Below are positions 1-10,542 of a stretch of 64,000 nucleotides of DNA, one piece after another. Position 1 is the first letter of the stretch; every line of letters begins with the position of its first letter. This DNA is from Cydia pomonella (lineage: Eukaryota; Arthropoda; Insecta; Lepidoptera; Tortricidae). Made by a program: the position numbers and the translations under genes. Location: assembly GCF_033807575.1 (NCBI RefSeq), contig NC_084711.1, positions 5,580,001 through 5,644,000 of the forward strand. The letters run 5' to 3'. The notes under the pieces were generated by a model, which searched no databases, had not been told where the DNA came from, and saw only the letters and a program-made list of their open reading frames with translations.

Positions 1-2
1 AC

Positions 3-137
3 AAGACTGAAGACGAGCTACTGAGAGTGTCATCGCAGGTACGAGACTCTCACGCCGAGGGAAACTTTCACCTACGAGGCTACGCGAGCAACAGCGAGCG
101 ACTGTTAGCGAGCAGAGCATATGTGGATACAGAATAG
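3..137 (+). pseudogene. BEL/Pao reverse transcriptase remnant (element A)
   Basis: An open frame of 44 codons enters from the left window edge and stops at TAG 135-137. It contains a HAEGNFHLRGYASNSERLL block that aligns with the HAKGGFQLRGWTSN block located after the YMDD motif in element B. This identifies it as the part of the reverse transcriptase just downstream of the palm catalytic site. The next homology, from about 190, is already the segment in front of the integrase and is in another frame. The rest of RT and all of RNase H are therefore missing, by an internal deletion near 115-190. Family assignment is firm; the exact breakpoint is inferred. Confidence 0.7.
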
Positions 138-1467
138 TCAACGGAGAAGCTTTCCAGACGAAATACGTACTCTGCACATCGGACGCGAAATCGACAGGAA
201 ATCGAAGCTATATACGCTAGCACCAGAGTTATGCGACGACGGCGTGCTACGTATGAAAACGAGATTGGGCAACGCTCCAGTACTCTACACGTCACTACAT
301 CCGATAATACTGGACGGCAGAGACTCATTTACTCGATTGCTGATTCAGAGAGCCCACAGACGATCAGCGCACATACACAACGAAGCCGTGATAAATCAGT
401 TACGTCAAGATTATTGGATTTTGCATCTACGACCGATAGTGAAAGCCGTAGCGAGAGACTGCGCACTTTGCAAGCTACGTCGAGCTTCACCGCGAGCGCA
501 GCCCTTCGGAGACCTACCCCCCGAGCGACTACAGGCTTATCAACGACCGTTTACCTACACCGCGCAAGACTATCTAGGCCCCATGTACGTGACAATAGGC
601 CGGCGAAGAGAAAAACGCTGGGTCTGTTTATACACATGCCTAGTCACCAGAGCCATCCATCTGGAGAGCGTGCATAGTTTGTCGACGGACAGCGCGCTAC
701 TCGCCCTACGACGATTCGCTGCGCGACGAGGATGGCCACACACGATGTACAGCGACAACGCGACATGCTTCAAGGCAGCATCGACGGAGCTACGAGAAGC
801 ATATAAGCAGTGGCTACCACAGCTACGTGCTTACGGTCTACATCATCGGATGGAATGGAAGTTCATCCCGCCTGGTAATCCCTCTGCAGGCGGAGCTTGG
901 GAACGCATGGTGCGTACCGTGAAGACGGCAATGGCGTACACATTCCATACAAGAGCACCGCGAACAGAAGTCTTCGAAACACTATTAGCAGAGATCGAGA
1001 ATATCGTTAATAGAAGACCTCTCACACACGTTAACGTCGACCCGCAATCCGAGGAAAGTCTTACACCGGCACACTTTCTACTACTGCACAACGCAAACCT
1101 ACCTATGATCGGAGTCTACGAAGAAAACGACAAGAAGCAGTGGAAGGTTGCACAGGCGCTCGCAGATCACTTCTGGCGGCGCTGGACGAAAGAGTACTTC
1201 CCACTGTTAGCACCACGTAAATCGTCCGACGAGGGAGGACGACAGATCCAGCCGGGAGACGTGGTCATCATCGCTGAACCCAATGGACCTCGCAGCGTAT
1301 GGCCCAAAGGAGTCGGCGAGGTCGTCTATCCAGGCCCCGATGGACGGGTCCGCTCCGCAGACGTCAGGACGAGGCACGGGACGCTACGCAGGCCGAGCTG
1401 CAGACTGGCGGTCATCGCGTCGCAACCCATGCACCAGGAGTCTTCGACTGCGGGGACAAAATGTTAG
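121..1467 (+). CDS. BEL/Pao pol C-terminal part: integrase and DUF5641
   Basis: This 448-codon frame encodes the integrase end of a BEL/Pao Pol polyprotein, which inserts element cDNA into chromosomes. An HHCC zinc-binding module is visible (His79, His84, Cys114, Cys117). It is followed by an rve-type core with the DDE triad Asp150 (TAQDYLGP), Asp212 (SDNATCF) and Glu261 (GGAWERMV). A DUF5641-like tail typical of BEL/Pao follows from about residue 335 to 430, including WPKGVGEVVYPGPDG. The ATG at 121 is probably not a natural start, because Pol is normally made as one polyprotein and the homology only begins near residue 25. The stop TAG at 1465-1467 lies inside the first bases of the 3' LTR. 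The integrase looks intact, but the element lacks RNase H in this copy, so it should not transpose alone. Confidence 0.85.
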   Translation: MWIQNSQRRSFPDEIRTLHIGREIDRKSKLYTLAPELCDDGVLRMKTRLGNAPVLYTSLHPIILDGRDSFTRLLIQRAHRRSAHIHNEAVINQLRQDYWILHLRPIVKAVARDCALCKLRRASPRAQPFGDLPPERLQAYQRPFTYTAQDYLGPMYVTIGRRREKRWVCLYTCLVTRAIHLESVHSLSTDSALLALRRFAARRGWPHTMYSDNATCFKAASTELREAYKQWLPQLRAYGLHHRMEWKFIPPGNPSAGGAWERMVRTVKTAMAYTFHTRAPRTEVFETLLAEIENIVNRRPLTHVNVDPQSEESLTPAHFLLLHNANLPMIGVYEENDKKQWKVAQALADHFWRRWTKEYFPLLAPRKSSDEGGRQIQPGDVVIIAEPNGPRSVWPKGVGEVVYPGPDGRVRSADVRTRHGTLRRPSCRLAVIASQPMHQESSTAGTKC

Positions 1468-2656
1468 CGACGCGACTGAAAAACTTAGATGACGCTAAGA
1501 TTAGTTAAGTTGAAATACGATTAAGGCTGTATTCGAAATAAAGATTTTATCCGTTAGGTAGGGCAAATATATAATTAGATTGTTATTAGACATAAGAGTT
1601 ATGTAATCGTTCGTTATATCAGGTATTATTCGATATTTAGGTCACGCAAACCCTAAATCCCAATTCCTTATTCGAAGAGCGAGATGAACGAAGGAATAAG
1701 AAAATAAAGAAAACTTATTCATTGGTTCATAATTATAGCCAATCACACGCAAATGAAGACAAGGAAAGGTAAAAAACAGCGAGACAGAAAATCTCGATCG
1801 TGATTGGTCAGTCAATTTCCCGTACAGAATTCGATTACGCTCAATTGTACTATGAGACGTACATATTTAGGTTATTATCGCAGTAATTACTTTAATTAGA
1901 CAAATGAATGTTACGTATAATCGTAGAGCGTGAATTGCTTAACACCCTAATATAGGTCATATTATCGTAATCCTAGCTATTAGATAATAGCATGCCGTAA
2001 ACCGTCGAGAAACGGGCTATTGTTCCGAGCGCGGGCGAACAATAGGCTTTGTATTCGTGAAGTAAGCAAGTCGGACAGGTGTTATTGTTTTGTTTCACTG
2101 ACCTAGTAACCGAGTTAGCGTGTTATGCAATATTTAAGTCAATAATTAGATATTTGTGAGAATTATAGTGATGTAAACGATAACGAGATAACACGATTTG
2201 ACCCGAACAAAGCCGAATTAAGTAACCGACCAATCAGAGGGCTTGATTCAGAACGAATCGAAACGCGTCTTATCTCCTTATCGTAAGGGTGTTCCTTTTC
2301 TTCGAAATTCGTATATAAGCGAGGAAGGAACGGAGTGAAATCGTAGTCAGTCGTCGAGTGATCCAGCAACCAGAAGCCTCAAGAAGAAACCAACCGGAAG
2401 AGAACCAGAAGCGGTTCAATCGCGTAGTAGGGATTGTAGGAGTATTTTTATACCTTTGTAACGCGTGTAATAAAAGTCAGTTTTGTGCGTAACAGTAGTT
2501 TATTTAGCTATCTCCTCGCGCATCGTATTCGCTCCTCTTCACGCGGCGACGTAGAGGGCCGTGGTCACGGTCTTGGCAGTAGGAGTGGTGGCGACAGCCC
2601 GGTGCCTTCTCCATTGAGCTATCGTCGGCTGATATAGCGCCGCGGGCTGCTATACA
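1462..2656 (+). repeat. 3' LTR of BEL/Pao element A
   Basis: The LTR begins TGTTAGCGACG directly after the pol end and is taken to end at ...GCTATACA near 2656, giving TG...CA termini. It holds a TATA box (GTATATAAG, near 2311), an initiator-like TCAGTC about 35 bp downstream, and an AATAAA at about 2470, which fits a U3-R-U5 order. The right end is an estimate: the partner LTR lies outside the window, so neither the end nor a target duplication can be confirmed. Confidence 0.6.
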
Positions 2657-3271
2657 TACAAACGTAATCCTCGTCTTCCTCTCTGGAAATTCACATTATT
2701 GAAAATATTTTGTCAAAATTTGTTGTATATGAACCACAGCTACGTCATATTTTTTCGAATTTTAATTATTATAAGAGTTAGGAGTTAAACTGTTACAGTT
2801 GGGAGCATTTAAACATTTGTATGAAATCTGTTTTTCTCTTCTAATTTTTACAATCAATAAAAAATCGATAAAAGTCAAACGTAGGGGTTGATATACATCA
2901 AATTATGTAAAAATATTTTCCATAATGTCAATATTCAGAGAAGAAAATGGGGACTACGTTTGTATGGAGAAGCGGCCATGGGGTTTCGTCTTAATACTTA
3001 GCAAAAAGAAAAATTCGGTGTTTACGTTAAGCTCACACACAAATGTTTTAGAAGCAAAATTACCTATCAAAAGACGACTTAAAGTAAAGTTACATACTCA
3101 CTCATTGATTTTGCTAAATGTAAGCAAAAAATTAATTAGGGTGACTGCTATAGTAATTGGCCAATAACAATAAAACTTCTATGTCTTGTTTCTTTCTGCC
3201 TTACTATGGAGGGGCCGATAACTATAGTATTCACCCTATCCGAAGACTCAGCATTTTGGTTGAAAAACATG
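2657..3271. other. Spacer between the two BEL/Pao elements
   Basis: AT-rich DNA with no recognised gene. An 80-codon frame at 2925-3167 resembles no known protein and runs into the hairpin MITE at 3138-3237, so it is not called as a gene. The last five bases are the left target duplication of element B. Confidence 0.5.
3138..3237. mobile_element. Hairpin MITE, about 100 bp
   Basis: The arms AGGGTGACTGCTATAGTAAT at the left and ...ACTATAGTATTCACCCT at the right are imperfect inverted repeats of about 25 bp. They enclose an AT-rich loop. No coding capacity. Element B inserted about 35 bp to its right. Confidence 0.5.
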
Positions 3272-3276
3272 CTCAC

Positions 3277-4489
3277 TGTTACGGACAGCATGGACCCCTG
3301 CCGAGACGAATGCTCGGACGGTACAGACCCGGGCCGGAAAGAATTACCTAACGCGTAAAACTAGATAAAATAGCTATAGGGTGCCTAGCTATAGGATAGA
3401 AATAAGTTGACACAAGCACACTTTGTATGATTGACTTATCGGTCGATTGACTAGAAACAGGATAAAATTGTAGTCGCTATGAAAATAGCGTTTTGTGTCA
3501 GCTTGTTACGTGACGTCATCGCCGCGGGTGAGCGGCCGGTGCGATCGCTGCGGAAGCCGGAAGCGTACTGAGCGGCGCGGACCTCGGTGCGCGGTATTTA
3601 TGTGTTTGGGCCGAGGCGACCCAATTTTACCTGATTTCTCCCAAGTTAGGCTTTCCCCAGGGATCGTAAGTGACCTGTATAGATAGAAAATAGGGTTAGC
3701 TATCCGTAGACACAAGCATTGTAAGCATTGGGCCTAGAATTATCGAGATATTAAGACTTAAAGTTATTTTTGTATGGAGTTGAACTATCGATAGAGATAA
3801 TTCTTATATTTATGAATATTTTCAGCTGAAACTAGTATAATAGGGTAGATCTTCGTAAATGCTTTCTAAAAAGGTACGGTTCATCACTGAAAACCTCAGG
3901 GTTCCCGAGATAAACCCGAAAAGGTGGTTAAATACGGGGAAAGTTCTACGCCCAATGCGAGAAAGAGATAGCACAAGAAAGAGAAGTCCACGTAACGAGG
4001 CCGTTCTCGAATTATCTGGAGTTACTTTCGAGACCTCGTATTCGCCCTATATAAGCAGGCGAGATACGGCCTGCGGAGAGTGAGTTAGTACAGTCAGTTC
4101 AGTTCAGTTCAAGCGATCGGAAAACAAAAAGGAAAAGTGAGGAAAAGTGAAAGTGCCCTAAAGTTGTGATCAGTATTAGTGGTAATAGTGGTTTTAGTGC
4201 TAGTTACGTGGACCGCTTAGTTATTTTACCTTAGTAAGTACTAGAATAACGTTATAGTGAAAGTGCCTATAGTGTTAGTGTTTTAGTGCTTAAGTTTGGT
4301 GCCTAAGGTCTAGACTAAGTGTGTGCTAGTGCTAAATAAATAGGAATCTAATTAAGTGGTGTTTGTTTGACGCTCCAACTACGTCCCACCGTGGGAGGAA
4401 TTGGATTTCCGAACCAGCAGGCTCCGTAAATAAATATTAAACTGAGTTATCGCTGAGAGCTGACTCCAGGGTGTCCTCTGGCGGTTACA
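3277..4489 (+). repeat. 5' LTR of element B
   Basis: 1213 bp, TGTTACGG...GGTTACA, so TG...CA bounded. It contains a palindromic CRE/ATF-like TGACGTCA at 3511-3518, a TATATAAG box at 4048-4055, an initiator-like region with repeated TCAGTTCAG from about 4093, and AATAAA signals near 4335 and 4430. These support a U3-R-U5 structure with transcription from about 4090. Confidence 0.93.
4048..4055 (+). promoter_or_regulatory. TATA box of element B LTR promoter
   Basis: TATATAAG lies about 40 bp upstream of a TCAGTTCAG initiator-like run. The same box recurs in the 3' LTR at 10101-10108, where it could drive transcription outward into the flanking DNA. Confidence 0.6.
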
Positions 4490-4510
4490 GTTTTGGTCCT
4501 TCGAACCGGA
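4490..4510 (+). other. Putative primer-binding region of element B
   Basis: The first bases after the 5' LTR include TGGTCCTTCGAACCGG. This starts with TGG, as expected for pairing to a tRNA 3' CCA end. The tRNA species is not assigned. Confidence 0.4.
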
Positions 4511-4666
4511 TCCTGAAATTCAGTGGGACCTAGTAACTTTCAGTGAGTACAGTGAGTGTCTAATTAGATTCTTATTGGACTAATACTGAACAGTGGAAAC
4601 TGTGTTGTGTGAATATTGTGTGTGACTGACGAACCGTGCAGTGAACTGTGTTGTGAAGTGTTATTA

Positions 4667-7600
4667 ATGTCGGGAAGTAACTCGAAAATGGGAGTTACAA
4701 CAAGATCGCAGTCGGACCGCACCAGGAACGAGCGGGAACGTACGACCTCCACGGATACCACGGGTCGCGTATCAGAGGTCGCGGAGCGGGCAACGGACAC
4801 CTCGGGAGGATCTAGCCAGCGCACCGGGAGGCCGTTAACGACGGCTACCGGAAGGGAGTCGACGGCTAGCCCTCCATCTAGGGGGGAACACCGCGAGGAC
4901 GTCGAGGGCACCGGGTCAAAGGCCATCGACGAGGAAGCAGAGGCGGGTTCCAAATCTTCGCCGCCGGTACTAGGGAAGGCTAAGGCCGAGGTACCACTGA
5001 CAAAGGCCGTGAAGATAACTGTCCACAAGGGGCCTCCGCGTTCACCGTCTGTGATCGAGCGGTTTAATCAACGGCGGATTGAGCGACGCCGCGCCGAGCG
5101 CGAACAATTGAGCGCGCAGTCAAGGAGAATGTCGCCCATTTCCGAGGGGGAGAGTAGGGCGGCGGAGGAGAGGCAAGAACCTCCGCGCACCACACCCCTA
5201 CCTCCAGCATCCTCGCCTAAGAAAAACGCACGGAATGAAGAGTCGTCGGTCAAATCTGCATCATCAAGGGGTTCACACATCAGCAGTCTATGTTCAAGCA
5301 AAATAAAAGAGCTTCAATATATAAAAGAAAAAAAGAAACTGGAACTGAAGCTCAGGGAGCTCGCTCTGGAACGCGAGATGCTTGACATAGAATATAAGCA
5401 CCGTCTTAACGTCGTGCTTAACGAAAATGGGTCACTTTCGGACACCTCCGTGGCATCATCACGCGGGAGTAGCCCCAAGCGACGAGTACGAGCCGAACCC
5501 GAGAGCCGAGTCAGCGAGTGGCTTAATGACATTGGAGAGATCGTCGAGACGCCGCATCGCCCCCACGACGACCCGCCTCGCGTTCGCGTAGAGACGATAC
5601 CCGTGCCGACACGGGCCGAGCGCGCCCGATCGCCGCCGCGCGGGCCGCGAGCTGAGTACCGATCGCCGCCGCGCCAGCCACGGAAAGGGGATAGATCGCC
5701 GCCGCGCAGACCGCGCAATGAATATCGAGCGCCTTCACCGGTAGAGCCGCCGCGACGATCACAATACGAGTACCGTGCGCCGTCGCCCTTAGAGCCAGAG
5801 ATGGGGCCGTCGGGACCACGCAACGAGTACATGGAGTCACGAACTGAACCACAAAGGGATTACTTCGCGTCAACGCCGTTCACTCCTCATACCAAACTAA
5901 GGTCGTCGGTAGAGCCGCCGCCGAGTGACGCGGCTACTGCATTTAATAGGCTCGCCGACCAATTAAGGGACGCCGTACGCACAACGCCGCCAAAACAATG
6001 CTACGAGCTGCCACCTTTCTCGGGCAACCCGAACGAGTGGTTATTATTTTATAATGCCTACAGCGAGTCAACTCGACGCTACAATTTTAGTGCATTCGAA
6101 AACATGGCAAGGCTTCGAAATTGTTTACGTGGGGATGCACGCCAATGCGTGCAACATCTATTATCAACGTCGACACAGCCAGATTTAATAATGAAATTGT
6201 TGAAAAAGAACTTTGGAAGGATTGACCTTTTAGTCGATAAAGCGCTAGAAGAGCTTAAACGTCTGCCGCCTGTGGGTCCTAGTGCCATAGATTTAAATAA
6301 CTTTGCTACAAAAGTCGTCAATATAGTAAGCACCTTGTGTGAACTGGATAGTAAAAATTACAGTAACAATCCTTTGTTGGTAAGAGAAATAACCGATCGT
6401 CTGAGTCCCCACTTACGAAGCAGATGGTGTGCATATGCCCGAGAAAATATAAATAATGGTAAATGTGAGCTTATGCTCATGGCGGATTTTCTCATCGAGG
6501 AAAGCGACGCCGAGTTAGAGTTCTCACACGCTCGGCTACCCACAAGCAATATGAAGAGGAGGGAAACGGCAGCGAAGGAAGCCGCCTGCCCATCAACGAC
6601 GAGCCAACGGGTCCAGGGAAGTAGACGTCCACAGCAGGCGCAGTACCACGCCGAGCAGGCATATACGACGGGTAACGCCGAGGCGCGGCGTGTACCCTGC
6701 CTATGTTGCGGCGGTGGCCACAGAACCCCGGAGTGCAAGCGGATCTTGGCCATGGACATAGGAGCTAGATGGGACTGGGCCAGGAGTAACACAATATGCT
6801 TCAGATGCCTAAACAGCAAGCATAGAAAGACGAAGTGCCATGACAAACCTTGTGGAATCGACGGATGCACTTTTAGGCATCATAAGTTGCTGCACGAGGG
6901 AAAGGCGCAGGAAGCGACGCGTGAACGCCGGCCGCCAGTGTCCCGCGCGGCCGCGCCCTCTTCGCAGCCCACCGCCAGCCTAGGGTCCGGACATACGCCG
7001 GCGGTTATAGCACAAGAGCCGGACACTGTTACGAACACTACGGAGTATGTGAATAACACAACCACGGTGTTCCTCAAAATGGTTCCCGTCACCGTAGAGG
7101 GTCCCAAGGGGAAGGTGGACACCTACGCTATGTTGGACGACGGGTGCACTATAAGCCTGATTCAGACAGACGTAGCAGACGCCGTAGGAGCTACAGGGCC
7201 TGCCACGCCGCTATGTCTCGCAGGCGTAAGCAATATGGAAGCAGAGCCTGAAATAAGCAGACAGGTGAAGGTGCGCGTACGCGGAAAGGGCTTGGAAACC
7301 GCATACGATCTCGTCTTCACGACGGTACGACGTATAGGCCTACGCACGCAACGGATGAGTAAGAAAATCATGGAGCTGGAACACTTCAAAAATATACCAA
7401 CTGCGTGCTATGAAGAGGCTATACCTAAACTGCTTATCGGCATCGACCAATGGCCTGTGCTACTACCACAGGAAGCAATCGTCAGAGGTCTGGACGAGCC
7501 AGCGGCAGTGCTAACTGGGCTTGGCTGGGTGATCTTCGGGGGAAAACCACGGCTGGTTATTCCCAAGGAGGGCGAGGAACACCTGATGCTGCACTGCCGC

Positions 7601-9421
7601 GAGAGGGATGAGAACCTAGACTCCATGCTACGAGATTATTTCAACATAGATTCGCTGGGAATAAAAAACGTTACAAAGGTGGATCCGCAAGTCCAAAGGG
7701 CCATGGATATTTTGGACAGAACAATAAAGAAAATCAACGACAATGGACCACGCTATGAAGTAGGTCAGCTATGGCGGGACGACGAACCACGAATGCCACC
7801 GACCATACAAACTGCAATGTGTCGGTTAAGGAGTATCGAGAGAAAGATGGACCGGGATCCAGCATTCGCTGAGAGTTACAAGGAACAAATTGATAATTTA
7901 TTAAAGAAAAAGTACGCCGTGCCACTGCAGGAGCCGCCAGATAGCAAGATAGCGTGGGTGTTGCCGCATTTTGCGGTAACTAATCCGAACAAACCGGGCA
8001 AGATAAGGCTAGTCTTCGACGCTGCGAGTCGCGTTCAAGGGAAATGCCTAAACGATTATCTTTTAGAAGGACCGGATCTACTACAGTCAATTATAGGGAT
8101 TCTCTTTCGGTTCCGCGAAGGGCAATTTGCAGTTGTGGCGGATCTACAGGAAATGTTCCTCCAAGTAAAAATAAGGGCCGAGGATCAACCGTCACAAATG
8201 TTCATTTGGAGAGGGGACCGCCGGACAGGGAATCCGCAATTTTACAAAATGACGAGCATGCTTTTTGGTGCAGCAAGCTCACCATTTCTGGCCCATAGCG
8301 TCAGAAATAGAAACGCTATGGACAACGCTGATGAGTTCCCGGATGCTGTGGAAGACATCACACGTAATCATTACATGGACGATTACGTAGCCAGCTACCC
8401 GGATGAGAAGGAACTCTTACATCGTGCTACGCAAGTTGCGTCGTCTCACGCCAAGGGAGGGTTCCAGTTACGAGGGTGGACTTCAAACAGTGTGAAGCTA
8501 CTCCAGCAGATCCCGACGGAGTTACACGCAAGTACACCGGCACAGCTCGGCAAAGGCAAGGAAAATAAGATCCTCGGGATGTACTGGAACCCTGAAACCG
8601 ACCAGTTGGGTTTCAACACAACAATGATAAGGGTACCGGGCGAAGTGAAGGAAATGATACAGACGCCTACGAAGAGGCAAATGTTATCGGCCGTGATGTC
8701 AGTATATGACCCGCTGGGGCTGTTAAGCTACTATACTATAACAGCAAAAGTTCAGCTGCAAAATCTGTGGGCCAAGAAGCTGGACTGGGACTCTCCACTG
8801 CCAGAAGAGGATAAGCGTGACTTCGAGGCCTGGCTGCGAGCTCTGGATAGCGTCGCGAAGCTCAGGATACCAAGATGCTATCTTTCAACGGGGGCAGTGG
8901 CGAGAAGGGAACTACACGTGTTCGTGGACGCCAGCACCAAAGCATACGCATGCGTGGCGTACTGGCGAGTAGCCTCAAATGGCGGGGAGGCCCAAGTGAG
9001 CCTAATCGCGGCAAAAAGTAAGGTTGGGCCAACGAGGCAACTCAGCATACCACGCATGGAACTTCAGTCGGCGCTCATCGGGTCAAGGCTACAGCAGACC
9101 ATCCGAGAGGAGCATCGTCTGACACCAGATCAGGTCATCAAGTGGACGGAAACCTGCCGCGCAATGTGTGGCCACGCGGCATCGTCACCCAGGTGTACCC
9201 AGGACCAGATGGTGGAATATGATCGGCTGACGTTCAAACCCGAGGAGGCGTGTTCCGGAGGCCCGTCACAAAGTTGGCTGTCCTACCGTTGCAACAGGAG
9301 CAGTCGCAGGAGCGTCAGCGGGGGCAGACTGTTACGGACAGCATGGACCCCTGCCGAGACGAATGCTCGGACGGTACAGACCCGGGCCGGAAAGAATTAC
9401 CTAACGCGTAAAACTAGATAA
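4667..9421 (+). CDS. BEL/Pao gag-pol polyprotein, truncated by internal deletion
   Basis: The chosen start is ATG 4667; in-frame sequence extends upstream only to a TTG at 4616. The product is 1584 residues. In order it has a basic Ser/Pro/Arg-rich N-terminus and a coiled coil around residues 215-260. A DUF1759-type gag core (PFSGNPNEWLLFYNAY) follows, then two zinc knuckles (CLCCGGGHRTPEC and CFRCLNSKHRKTKC). Next are a retropepsin-like protease with Asp824-Asp825-Gly826, a reverse transcriptase with motif A (VVADLQEMF) and YMDD at 1236-1239 (8372-8383), and the beginning of RNase H (FVDAS and IPRMEL). The frame is broken at about 9150, at KWTE, where the third RNase H acidic block should follow. 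After that it reads out-of-frame DUF5641 sequence for about 90 codons and stops inside the LTR. Gag, protease and RT look intact; RNase H is incomplete and integrase absent. Confidence 0.92.
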   Translation: MSGSNSKMGVTTRSQSDRTRNERERTTSTDTTGRVSEVAERATDTSGGSSQRTGRPLTTATGRESTASPPSRGEHREDVEGTGSKAIDEEAEAGSKSSPPVLGKAKAEVPLTKAVKITVHKGPPRSPSVIERFNQRRIERRRAEREQLSAQSRRMSPISEGESRAAEERQEPPRTTPLPPASSPKKNARNEESSVKSASSRGSHISSLCSSKIKELQYIKEKKKLELKLRELALEREMLDIEYKHRLNVVLNENGSLSDTSVASSRGSSPKRRVRAEPESRVSEWLNDIGEIVETPHRPHDDPPRVRVETIPVPTRAERARSPPRGPRAEYRSPPRQPRKGDRSPPRRPRNEYRAPSPVEPPRRSQYEYRAPSPLEPEMGPSGPRNEYMESRTEPQRDYFASTPFTPHTKLRSSVEPPPSDAATAFNRLADQLRDAVRTTPPKQCYELPPFSGNPNEWLLFYNAYSESTRRYNFSAFENMARLRNCLRGDARQCVQHLLSTSTQPDLIMKLLKKNFGRIDLLVDKALEELKRLPPVGPSAIDLNNFATKVVNIVSTLCELDSKNYSNNPLLVREITDRLSPHLRSRWCAYARENINNGKCELMLMADFLIEESDAELEFSHARLPTSNMKRRETAAKEAACPSTTSQRVQGSRRPQQAQYHAEQAYTTGNAEARRVPCLCCGGGHRTPECKRILAMDIGARWDWARSNTICFRCLNSKHRKTKCHDKPCGIDGCTFRHHKLLHEGKAQEATRERRPPVSRAAAPSSQPTASLGSGHTPAVIAQEPDTVTNTTEYVNNTTTVFLKMVPVTVEGPKGKVDTYAMLDDGCTISLIQTDVADAVGATGPATPLCLAGVSNMEAEPEISRQVKVRVRGKGLETAYDLVFTTVRRIGLRTQRMSKKIMELEHFKNIPTACYEEAIPKLLIGIDQWPVLLPQEAIVRGLDEPAAVLTGLGWVIFGGKPRLVIPKEGEEHLMLHCRERDENLDSMLRDYFNIDSLGIKNVTKVDPQVQRAMDILDRTIKKINDNGPRYEVGQLWRDDEPRMPPTIQTAMCRLRSIERKMDRDPAFAESYKEQIDNLLKKKYAVPLQEPPDSKIAWVLPHFAVTNPNKPGKIRLVFDAASRVQGKCLNDYLLEGPDLLQSIIGILFRFREGQFAVVADLQEMFLQVKIRAEDQPSQMFIWRGDRRTGNPQFYKMTSMLFGAASSPFLAHSVRNRNAMDNADEFPDAVEDITRNHYMDDYVASYPDEKELLHRATQVASSHAKGGFQLRGWTSNSVKLLQQIPTELHASTPAQLGKGKENKILGMYWNPETDQLGFNTTMIRVPGEVKEMIQTPTKRQMLSAVMSVYDPLGLLSYYTITAKVQLQNLWAKKLDWDSPLPEEDKRDFEAWLRALDSVAKLRIPRCYLSTGAVARRELHVFVDASTKAYACVAYWRVASNGGEAQVSLIAAKSKVGPTRQLSIPRMELQSALIGSRLQQTIREEHRLTPDQVIKWTETCRAMCGHAASSPRCTQDQMVEYDRLTFKPEEACSGGPSQSWLSYRCNRSSRRSVSGGRLLRTAWTPAETNARTVQTRAGKNYLTRKTR
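9151..9411 (+). pseudogene. DUF5641 C-terminal remnant of element B pol
   Basis: Read in the frame beginning AAC at 9151, the sequence gives NVWPRGIVTQVYPGPDG, then SADVQTRGGVFRRPVTKLAV, and ends TAA at 9409-9411. This is the true C-terminus of a BEL/Pao polyprotein and matches the corresponding block in element A. It is interrupted by one in-frame TGA (9220-9222). It is +2 relative to the gag-pol frame, so the deletion that removed the integrase also shifted the frame. Confidence 0.8.
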
Positions 9422-10542
9422 AATAGCTATAGGGTGCCTAGCTATAGGATAGAAATAAGTTGACACAAGCACACTTTGTATGATTGACTTATCGGTCGAT
9501 TGACTAGAAACAGGATAAAATTGTAGTCGCTATGAAAATAGCGTTTTGTGTCAGCTTGTTACGTGACGTCATCGCCGCGGGTGAGCGGCCGGTGCGATCG
9601 CTGCGGAAGCCGGAAGCGTACTGAGCGGCGCGGACCTCGGTGCGCGGTATTTATGTGTTTGGGCCGAGGCGACCCAATTTTACCTGATTTCTCCCAAGTT
9701 AGGCTTTCCCCAGGGATCGTAAGTGACCTGTATAGATAGAAAATAGGGTTAGCTATCCGTAGACACAAGCATTGTAAGCATTGGGCCTAGAATTATCGAG
9801 ATATTAAGACTTAAAGTTATTTTTGTATGGAGTTGAACTATCGATAGAGATAATTCTTATATTTATGAATATTTTCAGCTGAAACTAGTATAATAGGGTA
9901 GATCTTCGTAAATGCTTTCTAAAAAGGTACGGTTCATCACTGAAAACCTCAGGGTTCCCGAGATAAACCCGAAAAGGTGGTTAAATACGGGGAAAGTTCT
10001 ACGCCCAATGCGAGAAAGAGATAGCACAAGAAAGAGAAGTCCACGTAACGAGGCCGTTCTCGAATTATCTGGAGTTACTTTCGAGACCTCGTATTCGCCC
10101 TATATAAGCAGGCGAGATACGGCCTGCGGAGAGTGAGTTAGTACAGTCAGTTCAGTTCAGTTCAAGCGATCGGAAAACAAAAAGGAAAAGTGAGGAAAAG
10201 TGAAAGTGCCCTAAAGTTGTGATCAGTATTAGTGGTAATAGTGGTTTTAGTGCTAGTTACGTGGACCGCTTAGTTATTTTACCTTAGTAAGTACTAGAAT
10301 AACGTTATAGTGAAAGTGCCTATAGTGTTAGTGTTTTAGTGCTTAAGTTTGGTGCCTAAGGTCTAGACTAAGTGTGTGCTAGTGCTAAATAAATAGGAAT
10401 CTAATTAAGTGGTGTTTGTTTGACGCTCCAACTACGTCCCACCGTGGGAGGAATTGGATTTCCGAACCAGCAGGCTCCGTAAATAAATATTAAACTGAGT
10501 TATCGCTGAGAGCTGACTCCAGGGTGTCCTCTGGCGGTTACA
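9330..10542 (+). repeat. 3' LTR of element B
   Basis: 1213 bp, the same ends and apparently the same sequence as the 5' LTR at a constant offset of 6053. A short purine-rich stretch (GCGGGGGCAGA) directly precedes it and may be the polypurine tract. Confidence 0.93.

Noticed and set aside
2925..3167. 80-codon ATG frame
   Set aside because: No family resemblance, and it ends inside a hairpin MITE; probably chance.
3495..4083. Three small frames that recur with identical sequence at 9548-10136
   Set aside because: They lie in the two LTRs of element B at a constant offset of 6053 bp. Their identity reflects the LTR pair, not conserved genes.
4616..4666. Upstream extension of the gag-pol frame to a TTG
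   Set aside because: TTG is not a likely start in an animal element; ATG 4667 follows in the same frame, so the start was moved.
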